DNA of 64,000 nucleotides from CAYFJO01 sp964343305. GTDB lineage: Bacteria; Planctomycetota; Planctomycetia; Pirellulales; Pirellulaceae. Shown here one piece after another: positions 42,923 through 50,333 of this stretch. Under the pieces are notes generated by a model, which was not told the origin of the DNA, searched no databases, and was given only the letters and a program-made list of their open reading frames with translations. Numbering within the stretch: position 1 is the first letter of the stretch; each line of letters starts with the position of its first letter. The stretch lies in NCBI GenBank assembly GCA_964343305.1, contig CAYFJO010000008.1, positions 4,934 through 68,933 of the forward strand, written 5' to 3'. A program made the position numbers and the translations under genes.

Positions 42923-44437
42923 CTATCCCACAAAAAGTCGCATAAACCCGCACGTAATCGCCGTCACAAGCACGGCGACCGGTGCGAAGGCACGTACGGC
43001 TACTGGCCCTTCGAACTTCTCTTTGGCAAAACCATACCCTGTTCGCAGGGCGTAGTAGAGCCCGATCAGAAGCAGAGGAACTTGGATGTAGGCCACCACC
43101 TCGGGATAGAAGGGCGTCCACGGAAAGTGGGCTGTACCAAACAAATCCCAGCCTCGCCCCATCGGGTCGGAAATCACCGAGATGATGTAGGAGCCGTTGA
43201 CGAACATCAGTGGGAAGCTGAAGGCGATCCAGGCCAGCAATCCCAGCGGAACGAAAACGTAGCTGAACCCGAGAAACAGATCCCGCATCTTCGTCTCGGG
43301 CTTCCCGGAAAGCCACTTTCCGATCCAGACCGCGCAATAGAACACGCCGGGAAGGATAACCAATGCCAACAGCCACAGTGAGGCGGCATAAATGGCGAAG
43401 TATCCCCAGAGCCCGCTCTCGGAAGGATTCGCCCAGTCCTTGATCGTCCCCCAGGGGCCAAGAAGCGTCGTGGAGTAGGCCAGCGCCAAAGTGATCATGA
43501 TGAACGCCTTCCACGCCTCGTCGTAACCTCTGATGTGCGTGTCGGAGCAGAATGGCCTGGCCCGTATCGTCATGTTGTCATGCGGACAGGTTTTGACACA
43601 CTCCATACAGAAGCCGCAGTAGTTGTTCCGGTCCATCTTGCTTGGATACATCAGCCAAGGGCAGCCCCAACCCTGCTCGTTTCCGGCCAGACATCCTTTG
43701 TCTTTGCACTTGGCGCAGGCATCGGCAGACATCGAGCGGATCTCAATCATCGAGGTCATGGAGTAGAGGCTAAGAAATCCGCTTACCGGACAGACATAGT
43801 CGCAGAAAGCCCGTTGCCGGTAGATAAAATGCAGAACCGTGGCGATGACGACGAGCCCGCCCAGTGCGATGACGCTGGCGATTGGCCGCGTGACCAATGC
43901 CACGCTGAACGTGCACATTGCTAGAAAACCAAAGTTTTGAAGCCAGATGTTCGACAGCACCTTCGGCCAACGCAAGTTGAGCCCCCACATGCGGTTTCGC
44001 CCCACACCGGGTTTGCCGACGCGCACCCCGATCAGGGCGCGGCGCTGGAACCACTCACCAAAAAAGGGAAAGGGACAAACCATGCACCAACTCCGTGAGA
44101 GGAATGGAACCATGATCGAAATCAACAGGAACCACCAAAAGATCCACACAAAGACGATGATGATATTCCGGTTGCCCACTGGCGAACCAAAGATGCCGGC
44201 GATCAGGAAAAGGTAGAAGAACAGCACGTTGGGCAGCACCACGGCAAACTGAATCCAACGGCGCTGGAGTAGCCATTTTAGGCCGGGGATGACTTTTAAC
44301 AGGTCGATCCGCCACGGCCCGGTGGCCGTTTCCATGTCGCTGTCGGGCGACGGCGGACAATCTCCCGCCGCCGCAGCAGTGTTCTCACTGGCTTGTCCAG
44401 CCCCATCTGACGCCTCAACGTTGTTCGTCCTGCTCAT
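42923..44437 (-). CDS. Polytopic polyferredoxin of the NosR/NapH/CcoG type
   Basis: 504 residues from the ATG at 44437. About six or more membrane segments. Membrane-side CP motifs C118/C121-P (WCMVCPFPFFGEWF) and C212/C216-P (FCDYVCPVSGF) and two ferredoxin-like sets C241/C244/C249/C259 and C274/C277/C280/C284 (CGFCMECVKTCP) are intact. The N-terminal periplasmic FMN domain of full NosR is absent, so it is closer to NapH/CcoG in build. The role is likely transfer of electrons from quinol or cytoplasm to periplasmic copper or heme proteins, or copper-site assembly. Confidence 0.82.
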   Translation of the reverse strand: MSRTNNVEASDGAGQASENTAAAAGDCPPSPDSDMETATGPWRIDLLKVIPGLKWLLQRRWIQFAVVLPNVLFFYLFLIAGIFGSPVGNRNIIIVFVWIFWWFLLISIMVPFLSRSWCMVCPFPFFGEWFQRRALIGVRVGKPGVGRNRMWGLNLRWPKVLSNIWLQNFGFLAMCTFSVALVTRPIASVIALGGLVVIATVLHFIYRQRAFCDYVCPVSGFLSLYSMTSMIEIRSMSADACAKCKDKGCLAGNEQGWGCPWLMYPSKMDRNNYCGFCMECVKTCPHDNMTIRARPFCSDTHIRGYDEAWKAFIMITLALAYSTTLLGPWGTIKDWANPSESGLWGYFAIYAASLWLLALVILPGVFYCAVWIGKWLSGKPETKMRDLFLGFSYVFVPLGLLAWIAFSFPLMFVNGSYIISVISDPMGRGWDLFGTAHFPWTPFYPEVVAYIQVPLLLIGLYYALRTGYGFAKEKFEGPVAVRAFAPVAVLVTAITCGFMRLFVG

Positions 44438-44439
44438 TC

Positions 44440-44964
44440 TCAAGATTCCTTGGCTGAGCGTATTTTTTCCTCGAACCAGCCCACGTGATCGTCTTCCATT
44501 TCGGCCAGTTGCTTGTAGATTTCCGCCAGTTTTGGTTTCTCGCACGCCGCGGCAGCGCGAAGATAGAAGTTGTGAGCCATGTTCTCCGCGCGCAACGCCA
44601 ACTCGTAGACGAGAATCGGCTCCATCGAATCGAAAATCTGCTGCTCGGAGTCAAACAGATCGAATGCCTCAATGACGACATCCACATCGTCCTCCTCGAC
44701 CGAGGGAATCGAACCTCCAAACTGTTGCTCGAACGTCTGCACCAGCGTCAGCTCGTGGGCGTCCTCCTCCTCTGCCAGTTCGATGAGCCGTTGGGCTACC
44801 TGCTCGTCATAACCGCCGAAAGCTTCGGCGAAAGCACGAAACCGCCGAGCGTTGCTGCGCTCGATGTCGATGGCCAGAGCCATAACTTGCGGCGGCGACA
44901 GCTCTTCAAAACGGCGGACACCCGTCCGCTCGGATTTTCTTTCGTTGTCGTCAGGCCTTGACAT
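44440..44964 (-). CDS. Rubrerythrin/ferritin-like di-iron protein
   Basis: 174 residues from the ATG at 44964 (GGAG 7 nt upstream), overlapping the preceding gene by 14 bp. Four-helix-bundle pattern with Glu/His pairs: AIDIERSNARRF, ELAEEEDAHELTL, YELALRAENMAHNFYL, and EMEDDHVGWFEEK. The ExxH motifs fit a di-iron site. No rubredoxin domain is present. It probably reduces peroxide or handles iron or NO. It is unusual to find it inside a membrane electron-transfer operon. Confidence 0.78.
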   Translation of the reverse strand: MSRPDDNERKSERTGVRRFEELSPPQVMALAIDIERSNARRFRAFAEAFGGYDEQVAQRLIELAEEEDAHELTLVQTFEQQFGGSIPSVEEDDVDVVIEAFDLFDSEQQIFDSMEPILVYELALRAENMAHNFYLRAAAACEKPKLAEIYKQLAEMEDDHVGWFEEKIRSAKES

Positions 44965-45514
44965 TTGCGTTCTCCTTTTTCGTGGTTTCCGTGGAATCAG
45001 GAAGCGGCATGCGGGCACCCCAAAGGCTGATCACGCAACTGGCCAGAAGGAAGCCGATCGCACTGCCGACACCGGCGCCGAAGAGTCGGTTCGGAGCCAC
45101 CACGAGTTCCCCATTCATAAAAGGATGCATGGTCCCGCACGTGTGCGAGCAACGGTAGCGGAACTTCCCAGTCCGGTTCGCGACGAAGACGATTTCGTCC
45201 ACCTTTTTCGGAGCCTCTGTCGGGCGGCTGGGACGAGAGAGTTCCATGTAAGGACTCTGCGGGATGATTTTCGCGTCGATGTCGTAAGCTTCCACATAGA
45301 ACCCGTGGACGACATCCACAGACGTAATCCGCAGACGCACTGTGTCGCCTTGGTTCACCCTGATGACCGGCGGGTCAAAGGCGTACTGGCGGGCCTTCAT
45401 CTTGATCCGCCTCTCTTGCGGTGGGGCGTCCGCGCGCGGCATCAGCGCCCCTATCACTCCACAAACAGCAATGACGATCAACGCCACGGCAAACTTGATC
45501 AGTTTTTGTAGCAT
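44951..45514 (-). CDS. CuA-domain protein, cytochrome c oxidase subunit II-like (copy 2)
   Basis: 187 residues, with an N-terminal membrane segment (FAVALIVIAVCGVIGAL) and a second hydrophobic segment near 145-165. CuA ligands are H70 (VDVVHGFYV) and C122, C126, H130, M133 (CSHTCGTMHPFM). It differs strongly from copy 1 in sequence, so the two are not a recent duplication. Two CuA proteins in one operon without subunit I is odd. Confidence 0.87.
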   Translation of the reverse strand: MLQKLIKFAVALIVIAVCGVIGALMPRADAPPQERRIKMKARQYAFDPPVIRVNQGDTVRLRITSVDVVHGFYVEAYDIDAKIIPQSPYMELSRPSRPTEAPKKVDEIVFVANRTGKFRYRCSHTCGTMHPFMNGELVVAPNRLFGAGVGSAIGFLLASCVISLWGARMPLPDSTETTKKENANVKA

Positions 45515-45529
45515 GCTTGGCTTTCTACA

Positions 45530-45739
45530 TCACTCGTTCGTACGCTTGCCTGGGAATAGGGAACTCAACCAGGAGTCATCAGATCGCTCGATCCGATAAG
45601 TACACTCGCATTGGTTTGACTCACCGCCCACCTTGACAAACTTGTGATTGTTGACGCTGTGGTGCCGGACGACTCCAAGAGTGACAGCCGAAAGTACAAC
45701 AACAAAAACACTTGTCAGAATAATGAGTCTTGTTTTCAT
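45530..45739 (-). CDS. Small single-span membrane protein
   Basis: 69 residues. One membrane helix (LIILTSVFVVVLSAVTLGVV), then a short tail with two cysteines (QCECTYRI). Its start overlaps the cytochrome c stop by 4 bp (ATGA), and it lies 15 bp before the second CuA gene, so it is translated with the operon. It has the size of small subunits of respiratory complexes; the family was not recognised. Confidence 0.6.
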   Translation of the reverse strand: MKTRLIILTSVFVVVLSAVTLGVVRHHSVNNHKFVKVGGESNQCECTYRIERSDDSWLSSLFPGKRTNE

Positions 45740-47442
45740 CGGACTCTCCCATTTCGATCCAACCGTTTGTTAATCTCCGTGGCTCCCGCCTTGTAGTCGG
45801 ACAGGCGAAGGGCCGGCCGAGGCGACGGGGACAAAGAAAGGACATAACTGACCAGCGCCCAGCGTTGCTCTTCAGTCAACGACTCGTCGAAAGACGGCAT
45901 GGGCGTTCCCTTCAGCCCGCCAGAGAGTGTCAGATAGACGTCTTCCGGCTTGTGGCCATTCGCAAATACCCATCGATAAGTCAGATCCCTTGGATTCTGG
46001 GGTTCTCCCCAGTTGTCTTTCAGATCCTCTGCCAGTTTCACAATGCCACGGCCATCATCCCCGTGACACTTTGCACACGCAGCGACCTTGTATACCTCTT
46101 TCCCTTTTGAGGCGAGGCTCTCCAGGTCAGACGGGACAGCGGGGATCTGGACCTTGGCAGGCTCTTTTTTGCTTCGCCAATGTTCCTGGACCAGCAGCTT
46201 TGAAAAGGTGGTGATGTATCGCGAAACGTCGCTGATCTGTTCAGGAGTGAGAAACTGGCCCCAGGCCGGCATCGTCGTATCGGGGACACCGAGCCTAGTG
46301 GCTTTTTCGATGTCTTCGATTGTGGGAAGCTGACCGGTTTTCGTCGAACTGAACTTGTAAATGCCTTGTCTGAAGTCTCGGGGCTTCACGTCCAGACCCG
46401 CCGCGAGGAATCCGGCGCCGTCCCCCTTGGCTCCGTGGCACGGGACACACTGTTTCTTGTAAACCGCCTGGCCGCGCTTGATCGACTCGAGATCAGGCAG
46501 ATCGCCGGGAATTTCCGGTGCGGGTGGATTGGGTTCGTATTTCTCTTCTTTGGCCACACCCGGCTTGGTCACCCATTCTTCGTCGTCTGTCTTGAGCAGG
46601 TCTTGAAGCTCTGGGTTCATCTTGTTCTTGGCCCAGCCCGTCTGGGAAGCAAACCCAGGACCATACATGTCATACATCTGAAAGAACTGAAAGGCTTTCG
46701 CATCGGTGAGCACTTCGCGAACTTCGTGATAATACCTGTTGAAGGAGTACTCAAACCCCACACCCTGTCCCCCGATGAAATAGACTTTCTCTCGAACGGG
46801 ATCCACAATCGCCTCTTGGTGGAACAGATAGCGGTAGTACGGGCTGTCCGGTCCGCCCACGTACTCCAGGAACTCGACCCACGGCGTCGGAGACGTAGCA
46901 TCAATTTCGGTCAACCGATCCTTGACGTTCACACCAAAGACGCCGCCATGCTGTTCGAAGAACTCGGGGAATTGAGTATCCATCCATTTGTGCTCGCCAA
47001 TGGTGTGTCCAATGGTAAAACCAAAGCCGGCCAACGTGTGTGTTTCCCAGCGCGAGCCGGGCGCCCAGTGAAAGACGATTCCGCCGGTTGGTCCGTCCCA
47101 TTCCGTGCCCCCGTAAGCTTCCACCTGGTGTTCAGCAATCTTGTTGTTGAAACACCAATAAAGAAAATCGAGCCAGCGGGGATCTCCCGGCACGATCGTC
47201 AACTCGGTTGTGCTGAGATCGTGGTCGGGATTAAAGCTGGTTCGTACACCCTTCGACTTTTCGGCCCAGTCAGCGGATTCCCATGCGAAGCCAGGGATGA
47301 CGTGGTTGGCCTTTTCACCGCTGGCGTTGCCCGCGACGTAAGAGACAACCATTCCGACGCAAAGCAGAACAAGAACGATGCCCATCCACAGAATCGTTGT
47401 CCCCTTGGAATTGGTCGTTTCCGCGTTGGATGTTGTGGCCAT
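45736..47442 (-). CDS. Membrane-anchored diheme cytochrome c with a large unrecognised N-terminal domain
   Basis: 568 residues from the ATG at 47442 (AAGGAG 7 nt upstream). A membrane anchor lies at 18-37 (LWMGIVLVLLCVGMVVSYVA). Residues of about 48-300 form a soluble domain rich in aromatics and His (VFHWAPGSRWETHTLAGFG, YYRYLFHQEAIVDP) that was not recognised. Two cytochrome c domains follow: CVPCH (332-336, likely Met ligand in TTMPAW) and CAKCH (456-460, likely Met in GTPMPSF). First gene of the electron-transfer operon; it probably passes electrons to the CuA proteins. The N-terminal domain may be the missing catalytic or substrate-binding part. Confidence 0.82.
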   Translation of the reverse strand: MATTSNAETTNSKGTTILWMGIVLVLLCVGMVVSYVAGNASGEKANHVIPGFAWESADWAEKSKGVRTSFNPDHDLSTTELTIVPGDPRWLDFLYWCFNNKIAEHQVEAYGGTEWDGPTGGIVFHWAPGSRWETHTLAGFGFTIGHTIGEHKWMDTQFPEFFEQHGGVFGVNVKDRLTEIDATSPTPWVEFLEYVGGPDSPYYRYLFHQEAIVDPVREKVYFIGGQGVGFEYSFNRYYHEVREVLTDAKAFQFFQMYDMYGPGFASQTGWAKNKMNPELQDLLKTDDEEWVTKPGVAKEEKYEPNPPAPEIPGDLPDLESIKRGQAVYKKQCVPCHGAKGDGAGFLAAGLDVKPRDFRQGIYKFSSTKTGQLPTIEDIEKATRLGVPDTTMPAWGQFLTPEQISDVSRYITTFSKLLVQEHWRSKKEPAKVQIPAVPSDLESLASKGKEVYKVAACAKCHGDDGRGIVKLAEDLKDNWGEPQNPRDLTYRWVFANGHKPEDVYLTLSGGLKGTPMPSFDESLTEEQRWALVSYVLSLSPSPRPALRLSDYKAGATEINKRLDRNGRVR

Positions 47443-47509
47443 TTTCTTGCTCCTTTTCGTTGGTGTTTTGTGAATCTGTCGATGTCGAGCAGGATAGCCT
47501 TCCCGGGGA

Positions 47510-48133
47510 TCACACGATGCTATGAAGATTTCCGCGGCAGTGGTCGGATGCCGCACCATCACGAGACTCGGCAACTTTCGAGACACCCAACAGATCAGCA
47601 AGCTCGTTGGCCAGTTGCACGCAGCGGGCGTGGAATTCGGGTCCGATGTCTTCCTGGTCGACCTTAGCGAACGAAGCCATTAGCAACTGTTGATCATTAG
47701 CTCCTAGGGCCTCGTCTGCCATCGTAAACAGACAGGAATCTTCGTGATGAATGTGTTGCCTCAACAACTCCACGTAAGCGCGGGCGTGCTCGATGAATTG
47801 CTCGCGGGCGCTCGGGCTATCTTCTTGCAGGTTCTGGACCGCTGCGGCCATGGCACGGACGTGACTTCGCCCCTGGTCACGCTCAATCAACATGACGCCG
47901 ATGGTTTCTCCCTCACGCGGAATCCCTTTGGTTTCCAACATCGGAAAGAGGAGAGCCTCTTCTTTCCAGTGGTGGCAACGATCCACGAGAGTGCGGAAGA
48001 ACTCGAGGGCTTTCGCCACCGCTTGAGTGTCAACGCGTCTGTTAGCCTCTGCTCGGTTCGCGATCATCTCCAGGCAATTTAACACCTGCTCGATGATTCG
48101 ATGCTCGTGCATCAACACCTCAGTGGGCTTCAT
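47510..48133 (-). CDS. Hemerythrin-domain protein (copy 1)
   Basis: 207 residues; AGGAATG about 8 nt before the ATG. Hemerythrin ligands are visible: EHRIIEQVLN, DRCHHWKEEALLFPML, RDQGRSHVRAM and LLRQHIHHEDSCLFTMAD. Such proteins bind O2 or NO at a di-iron centre in the cytoplasm. It lies 67 bp before the cytochrome gene and behind the twin Fnr boxes, so probably leads the operon. About 60 percent similar to the copy on the other side of the regulator. Confidence 0.88.
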   Translation of the reverse strand: MKPTEVLMHEHRIIEQVLNCLEMIANRAEANRRVDTQAVAKALEFFRTLVDRCHHWKEEALLFPMLETKGIPREGETIGVMLIERDQGRSHVRAMAAAVQNLQEDSPSAREQFIEHARAYVELLRQHIHHEDSCLFTMADEALGANDQQLLMASFAKVDQEDIGPEFHARCVQLANELADLLGVSKVAESRDGAASDHCRGNLHSIV

Positions 48134-48323
48134 CGCTCATTCCTTCCATTTGACCTGCGATACGAGAAACGTAGTGGGCCACGTTTCACGTTTGTGGAGT
48201 GCAATTGGTGGGAGATTCGCAGGCTGGGTTGTTTGGGTAGGCTCGTAGTCGGTGGGGTAAGTTGAACAGCCAGTTCTTTGGGTTGCTCTCGTGAGAAAGC
48301 GTTGGCATGCAGCGGAGCGAATT

Positions 48324-48342
48324 GTCAACCCCTCTGGTTGAC
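48324..48342. terminator. Short hairpin after the Crp/Fnr gene
   Basis: GTCAACC, 5-nt loop, GGTTGAC (perfect 7-bp stem), between the Fnr boxes and the hemerythrin gene. It could end the regulator transcript or act as a binding site; no T-tract follows. Confidence 0.3.
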
Positions 48343-48368
48343 GGTAGCAAAGAACAGTCAATGAGTCT

Positions 48369-48408
48369 TTGATCTAGATCAAAGTTCTGAGAGTTTGATC
48401 TAGATCAA
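48369..48408 (-). promoter_or_regulatory. Two perfect Fnr/Dnr boxes
   Basis: TTGATCTAGATCAA occurs at 48369-48382 and again at 48395-48408, 26 bp centre to centre. Both are perfect TTGAT-N4-ATCAA palindromes, the Fnr/Dnr/NnrR consensus. The second overlaps the last codons of the Crp/Fnr gene. The boxes lie 236-275 bp upstream of the hemerythrin gene that leads the electron-transfer operon. Confidence 0.75.
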
Positions 48409-49097
48409 GGTTCTGCGATAGCGTGTTCCAGAAGATCCGGATCCAGGATGGTGCTCCTCTTGGAACACTCGACCAGCCCCGAGCGCCGGAGCTTGCCGAT
48501 GACCCGGCTGGTCGTCTCTATCGTGGTGCCCGCCATCTCGGAAATCTGTTGGCGAGTTACGCGGGAAGGCAAAACGATTTTGCCGTTTTGCCTGGTCCCG
48601 AACTTCTGGCCGAGTTCGAGTAACACGGCAATCACTCTTTCTTCTACCGGTTCCAAGGCTAGGCTCTTCATCTTGCAGTGCGCCTCGCGCAAGCGGCTCA
48701 CCATTTGGCCCAGCAACTCGGCCGCCACGCTAGGAACCTGGCTCAACAAGCGCTGAAACGCTTCCCGCGGGACAAAAACGACCTCCGTGCGCTGGATCGC
48801 CTCGGCGTAACACGGATAGCAGACATCGCCTGTCAGACCGCAACAGCCAAGCAACTCACTGGGACCGTAAAAACCGAGGATCATTTCCTTTCCGTTGGCT
48901 GTCTGGCTGACTTTGACGCGCCCTTGCCGGATAAAGTAAAGATATTCCGTGCCTTGGCCTTGGTGGTAGACGTACTCGCCTTTTTCGACCGTGCGCTGGC
49001 AAAGATGAGGGCGCAGTTGTTCCAGCTCTGTTTCAGAGAGCGAAGCCAGCGAGCGCACGGTACGGAGAAAACGGACGGTTTCAAGCCAATTGTCCAT
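48405..49097 (-). CDS. Crp/Fnr-family transcription regulator with a sensor-domain cysteine cluster
   Basis: 230 residues from the ATG at 49097 (GAGG 8 nt upstream). Cyclic-nucleotide-type beta-roll (VEKGEYVYHQGQGTEYLYFI), dimer helix, and a C-terminal helix-turn-helix (TRQQISEMAGTTIETTSRVIGKL) whose recognition helix carries the E--SR pattern of Fnr-like regulators, consistent with the TTGAT boxes beside it. The N-terminal cysteines of Fnr are absent, but C85, C86, C93 and C96 (GCCGLTGDVCYPCY) occupy the loop after the beta-roll core. A Dnr-type NO or redox sensor is likely. Confidence 0.85.
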   Translation of the reverse strand: MDNWLETVRFLRTVRSLASLSETELEQLRPHLCQRTVEKGEYVYHQGQGTEYLYFIRQGRVKVSQTANGKEMILGFYGPSELLGCCGLTGDVCYPCYAEAIQRTEVVFVPREAFQRLLSQVPSVAAELLGQMVSRLREAHCKMKSLALEPVEERVIAVLLELGQKFGTRQNGKIVLPSRVTRQQISEMAGTTIETTSRVIGKLRRSGLVECSKRSTILDPDLLEHAIAEP

Positions 49098-49173
49098 CAG
49101 CAAAACCTCAGGGGCGGTAAAACCCGTCTTCGAGGGGGAGAAATATCAACAACAATGATCATATCAAACTCAA

Positions 49174-49193
49174 CTAAATCTATCTAGTTTAAG
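49174..49193. promoter_or_regulatory. Imperfect palindrome upstream of the Crp/Fnr gene
   Basis: CTAAATCTATCTAGTTTAAG matches its own reverse complement at 14 of 20 positions and contains CTAGTTTA, seen in other intergenic motif copies. It lies 77 bp before the regulator start. Confidence 0.35.
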
Positions 49194-49241
49194 TCCCTTT
49201 TTTGTTCAAAAGGGGTGTAACGAGCGAGTTGTTAGGTCGAG

Positions 49242-49853
49242 CTACGAAGAATGAACGTTTCCGTGACTACAGCCGGATGCCTCAGCATCACTAGCCTCGA
49301 GAACCTTGGAAACTCCTAACCGATCGGCGAGTTGATTGGCCAGTTCCACGTAATGCATGTGGGTCTCCGGTCCCATGTCTTCATGTTCGACTTTCTCGAA
49401 CGCTGTTATCAAGGTCTTTTGGTCTGTCGCTTGGAGTAGCTGGTTCGCCATCGAAAACAGGCACGAATCTTCTTTCTGAATGTGTTGCCGCAGCAATTGC
49501 ACGAAACCGCGGGCGTGCTCAATGAACTGCTGAACCGCCGGCGAACTCGGGTCCTGGATCGCGTCGGCCATGGCGCGGACGTGCTGGCGTCCTTGGTCGT
49601 GCTCCGTCAGCATGACGCCCGTGGGGCCACCTTCACGCGGAAGCCCTTTTGCTTCCAGCATTGGGAAGAGAAGATCCTCTTCTTTTCCGTGGTGGCAACG
49701 GTCGGCAAACATGCGAAAGAAATCGAGGGCTTCCGCCGCCGACTCGGTATCGACCAACTTGCTGGACTCCGCTTGCGTCGCGAGCACTTCCAGGCAATTC
49801 AGAACTTGCTCGATGATTCGATGCTCTTGCATCAAGACTTCGGTAGGTGTCAT
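49242..49853 (-). CDS. Hemerythrin-domain protein (copy 2)
   Basis: 203 residues; GGAAGGGA 8 nt before the ATG. The same ligand pattern as copy 1: QEHRIIEQVLN, DRCHHGKEEDLLFPML, HDQGRQHVRAM, LLRQHIQKEDSCLF. The two copies flank the Crp/Fnr gene, a tandem duplication interrupted by the regulator. It begins 22 bp after the globin gene stop, suggesting globin-hemerythrin co-transcription. Confidence 0.88.
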   Translation of the reverse strand: MTPTEVLMQEHRIIEQVLNCLEVLATQAESSKLVDTESAAEALDFFRMFADRCHHGKEEDLLFPMLEAKGLPREGGPTGVMLTEHDQGRQHVRAMADAIQDPSSPAVQQFIEHARGFVQLLRQHIQKEDSCLFSMANQLLQATDQKTLITAFEKVEHEDMGPETHMHYVELANQLADRLGVSKVLEASDAEASGCSHGNVHSS

Positions 49854-49875
49854 GGTCTATCCCTTCCGATCAAGG

Positions 49876-50256
49876 TTATGCTTCAACGATGTCAGACTTT
49901 GTGCTCTGGATGAATTCGAGGACTTGCGACGTTTCCGTGTCAGGCACCTCGAATTTGGCAAGAGCATTTTTCAGATGCCCAATGAAGATCTCCCAATCGC
50001 TTTCGGTGATCCCCATCCCACGATGCGATGTAGCCATGTCTCGTCCGGTGTAGTACATAGGACCACCGGCGCTGGAACACAGGAAATCAATCAGCAATTG
50101 TTTCTCTCGGCTAATACCGTCTTCGCCACGGTTTTGCCAGAAACGTCCCAGTTGCGTGTCCGCCGTCAGACGCTGCAATAGATCGTCCGCCAGCGTAGCG
50201 ATGGCATCGTAGCCGCCGAGGCGGGCGTAAAGCGTGTCATTGGCTTCTGTCGACAT
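49876..50256 (-). CDS. Truncated hemoglobin, group I-like
   Basis: 126 residues from the ATG at 50256 (GGAGG 8 nt upstream). Truncated-globin marks: LYARLGGYDAIATLADDLL, GGPMYYTGRDMATSHRGMGI with the proximal His, and a C-terminal helix. Group I globins dioxygenate NO to nitrate or scavenge it. Placement among hemerythrins and a Crp/Fnr regulator fits NO detoxification. The kinase gene ends 77 bp upstream on the same strand. Confidence 0.88.
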   Translation of the reverse strand: MSTEANDTLYARLGGYDAIATLADDLLQRLTADTQLGRFWQNRGEDGISREKQLLIDFLCSSAGGPMYYTGRDMATSHRGMGITESDWEIFIGHLKNALAKFEVPDTETSQVLEFIQSTKSDIVEA

Positions 50257-50333
50257 TTTCTGAACCTCCGTTTGGGTTTCCTTTGTATTCTGCCGCACTC
50301 ATGTTCTTCACGTTTGCGGAATGTGCATGGCGT

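Noticed and set aside
42309..44437. A nos (N2O reductase) cluster
   Set aside because: CuA proteins and a NosR-like polyferredoxin are present, but there is no NosZ, NosD, NosF, NosY or NosL in the window.
49155..49168. ATGATCATATCAA upstream of the regulator as an Fnr box
   Set aside because: The half-sites are separated by three bases instead of four and the first base is wrong.
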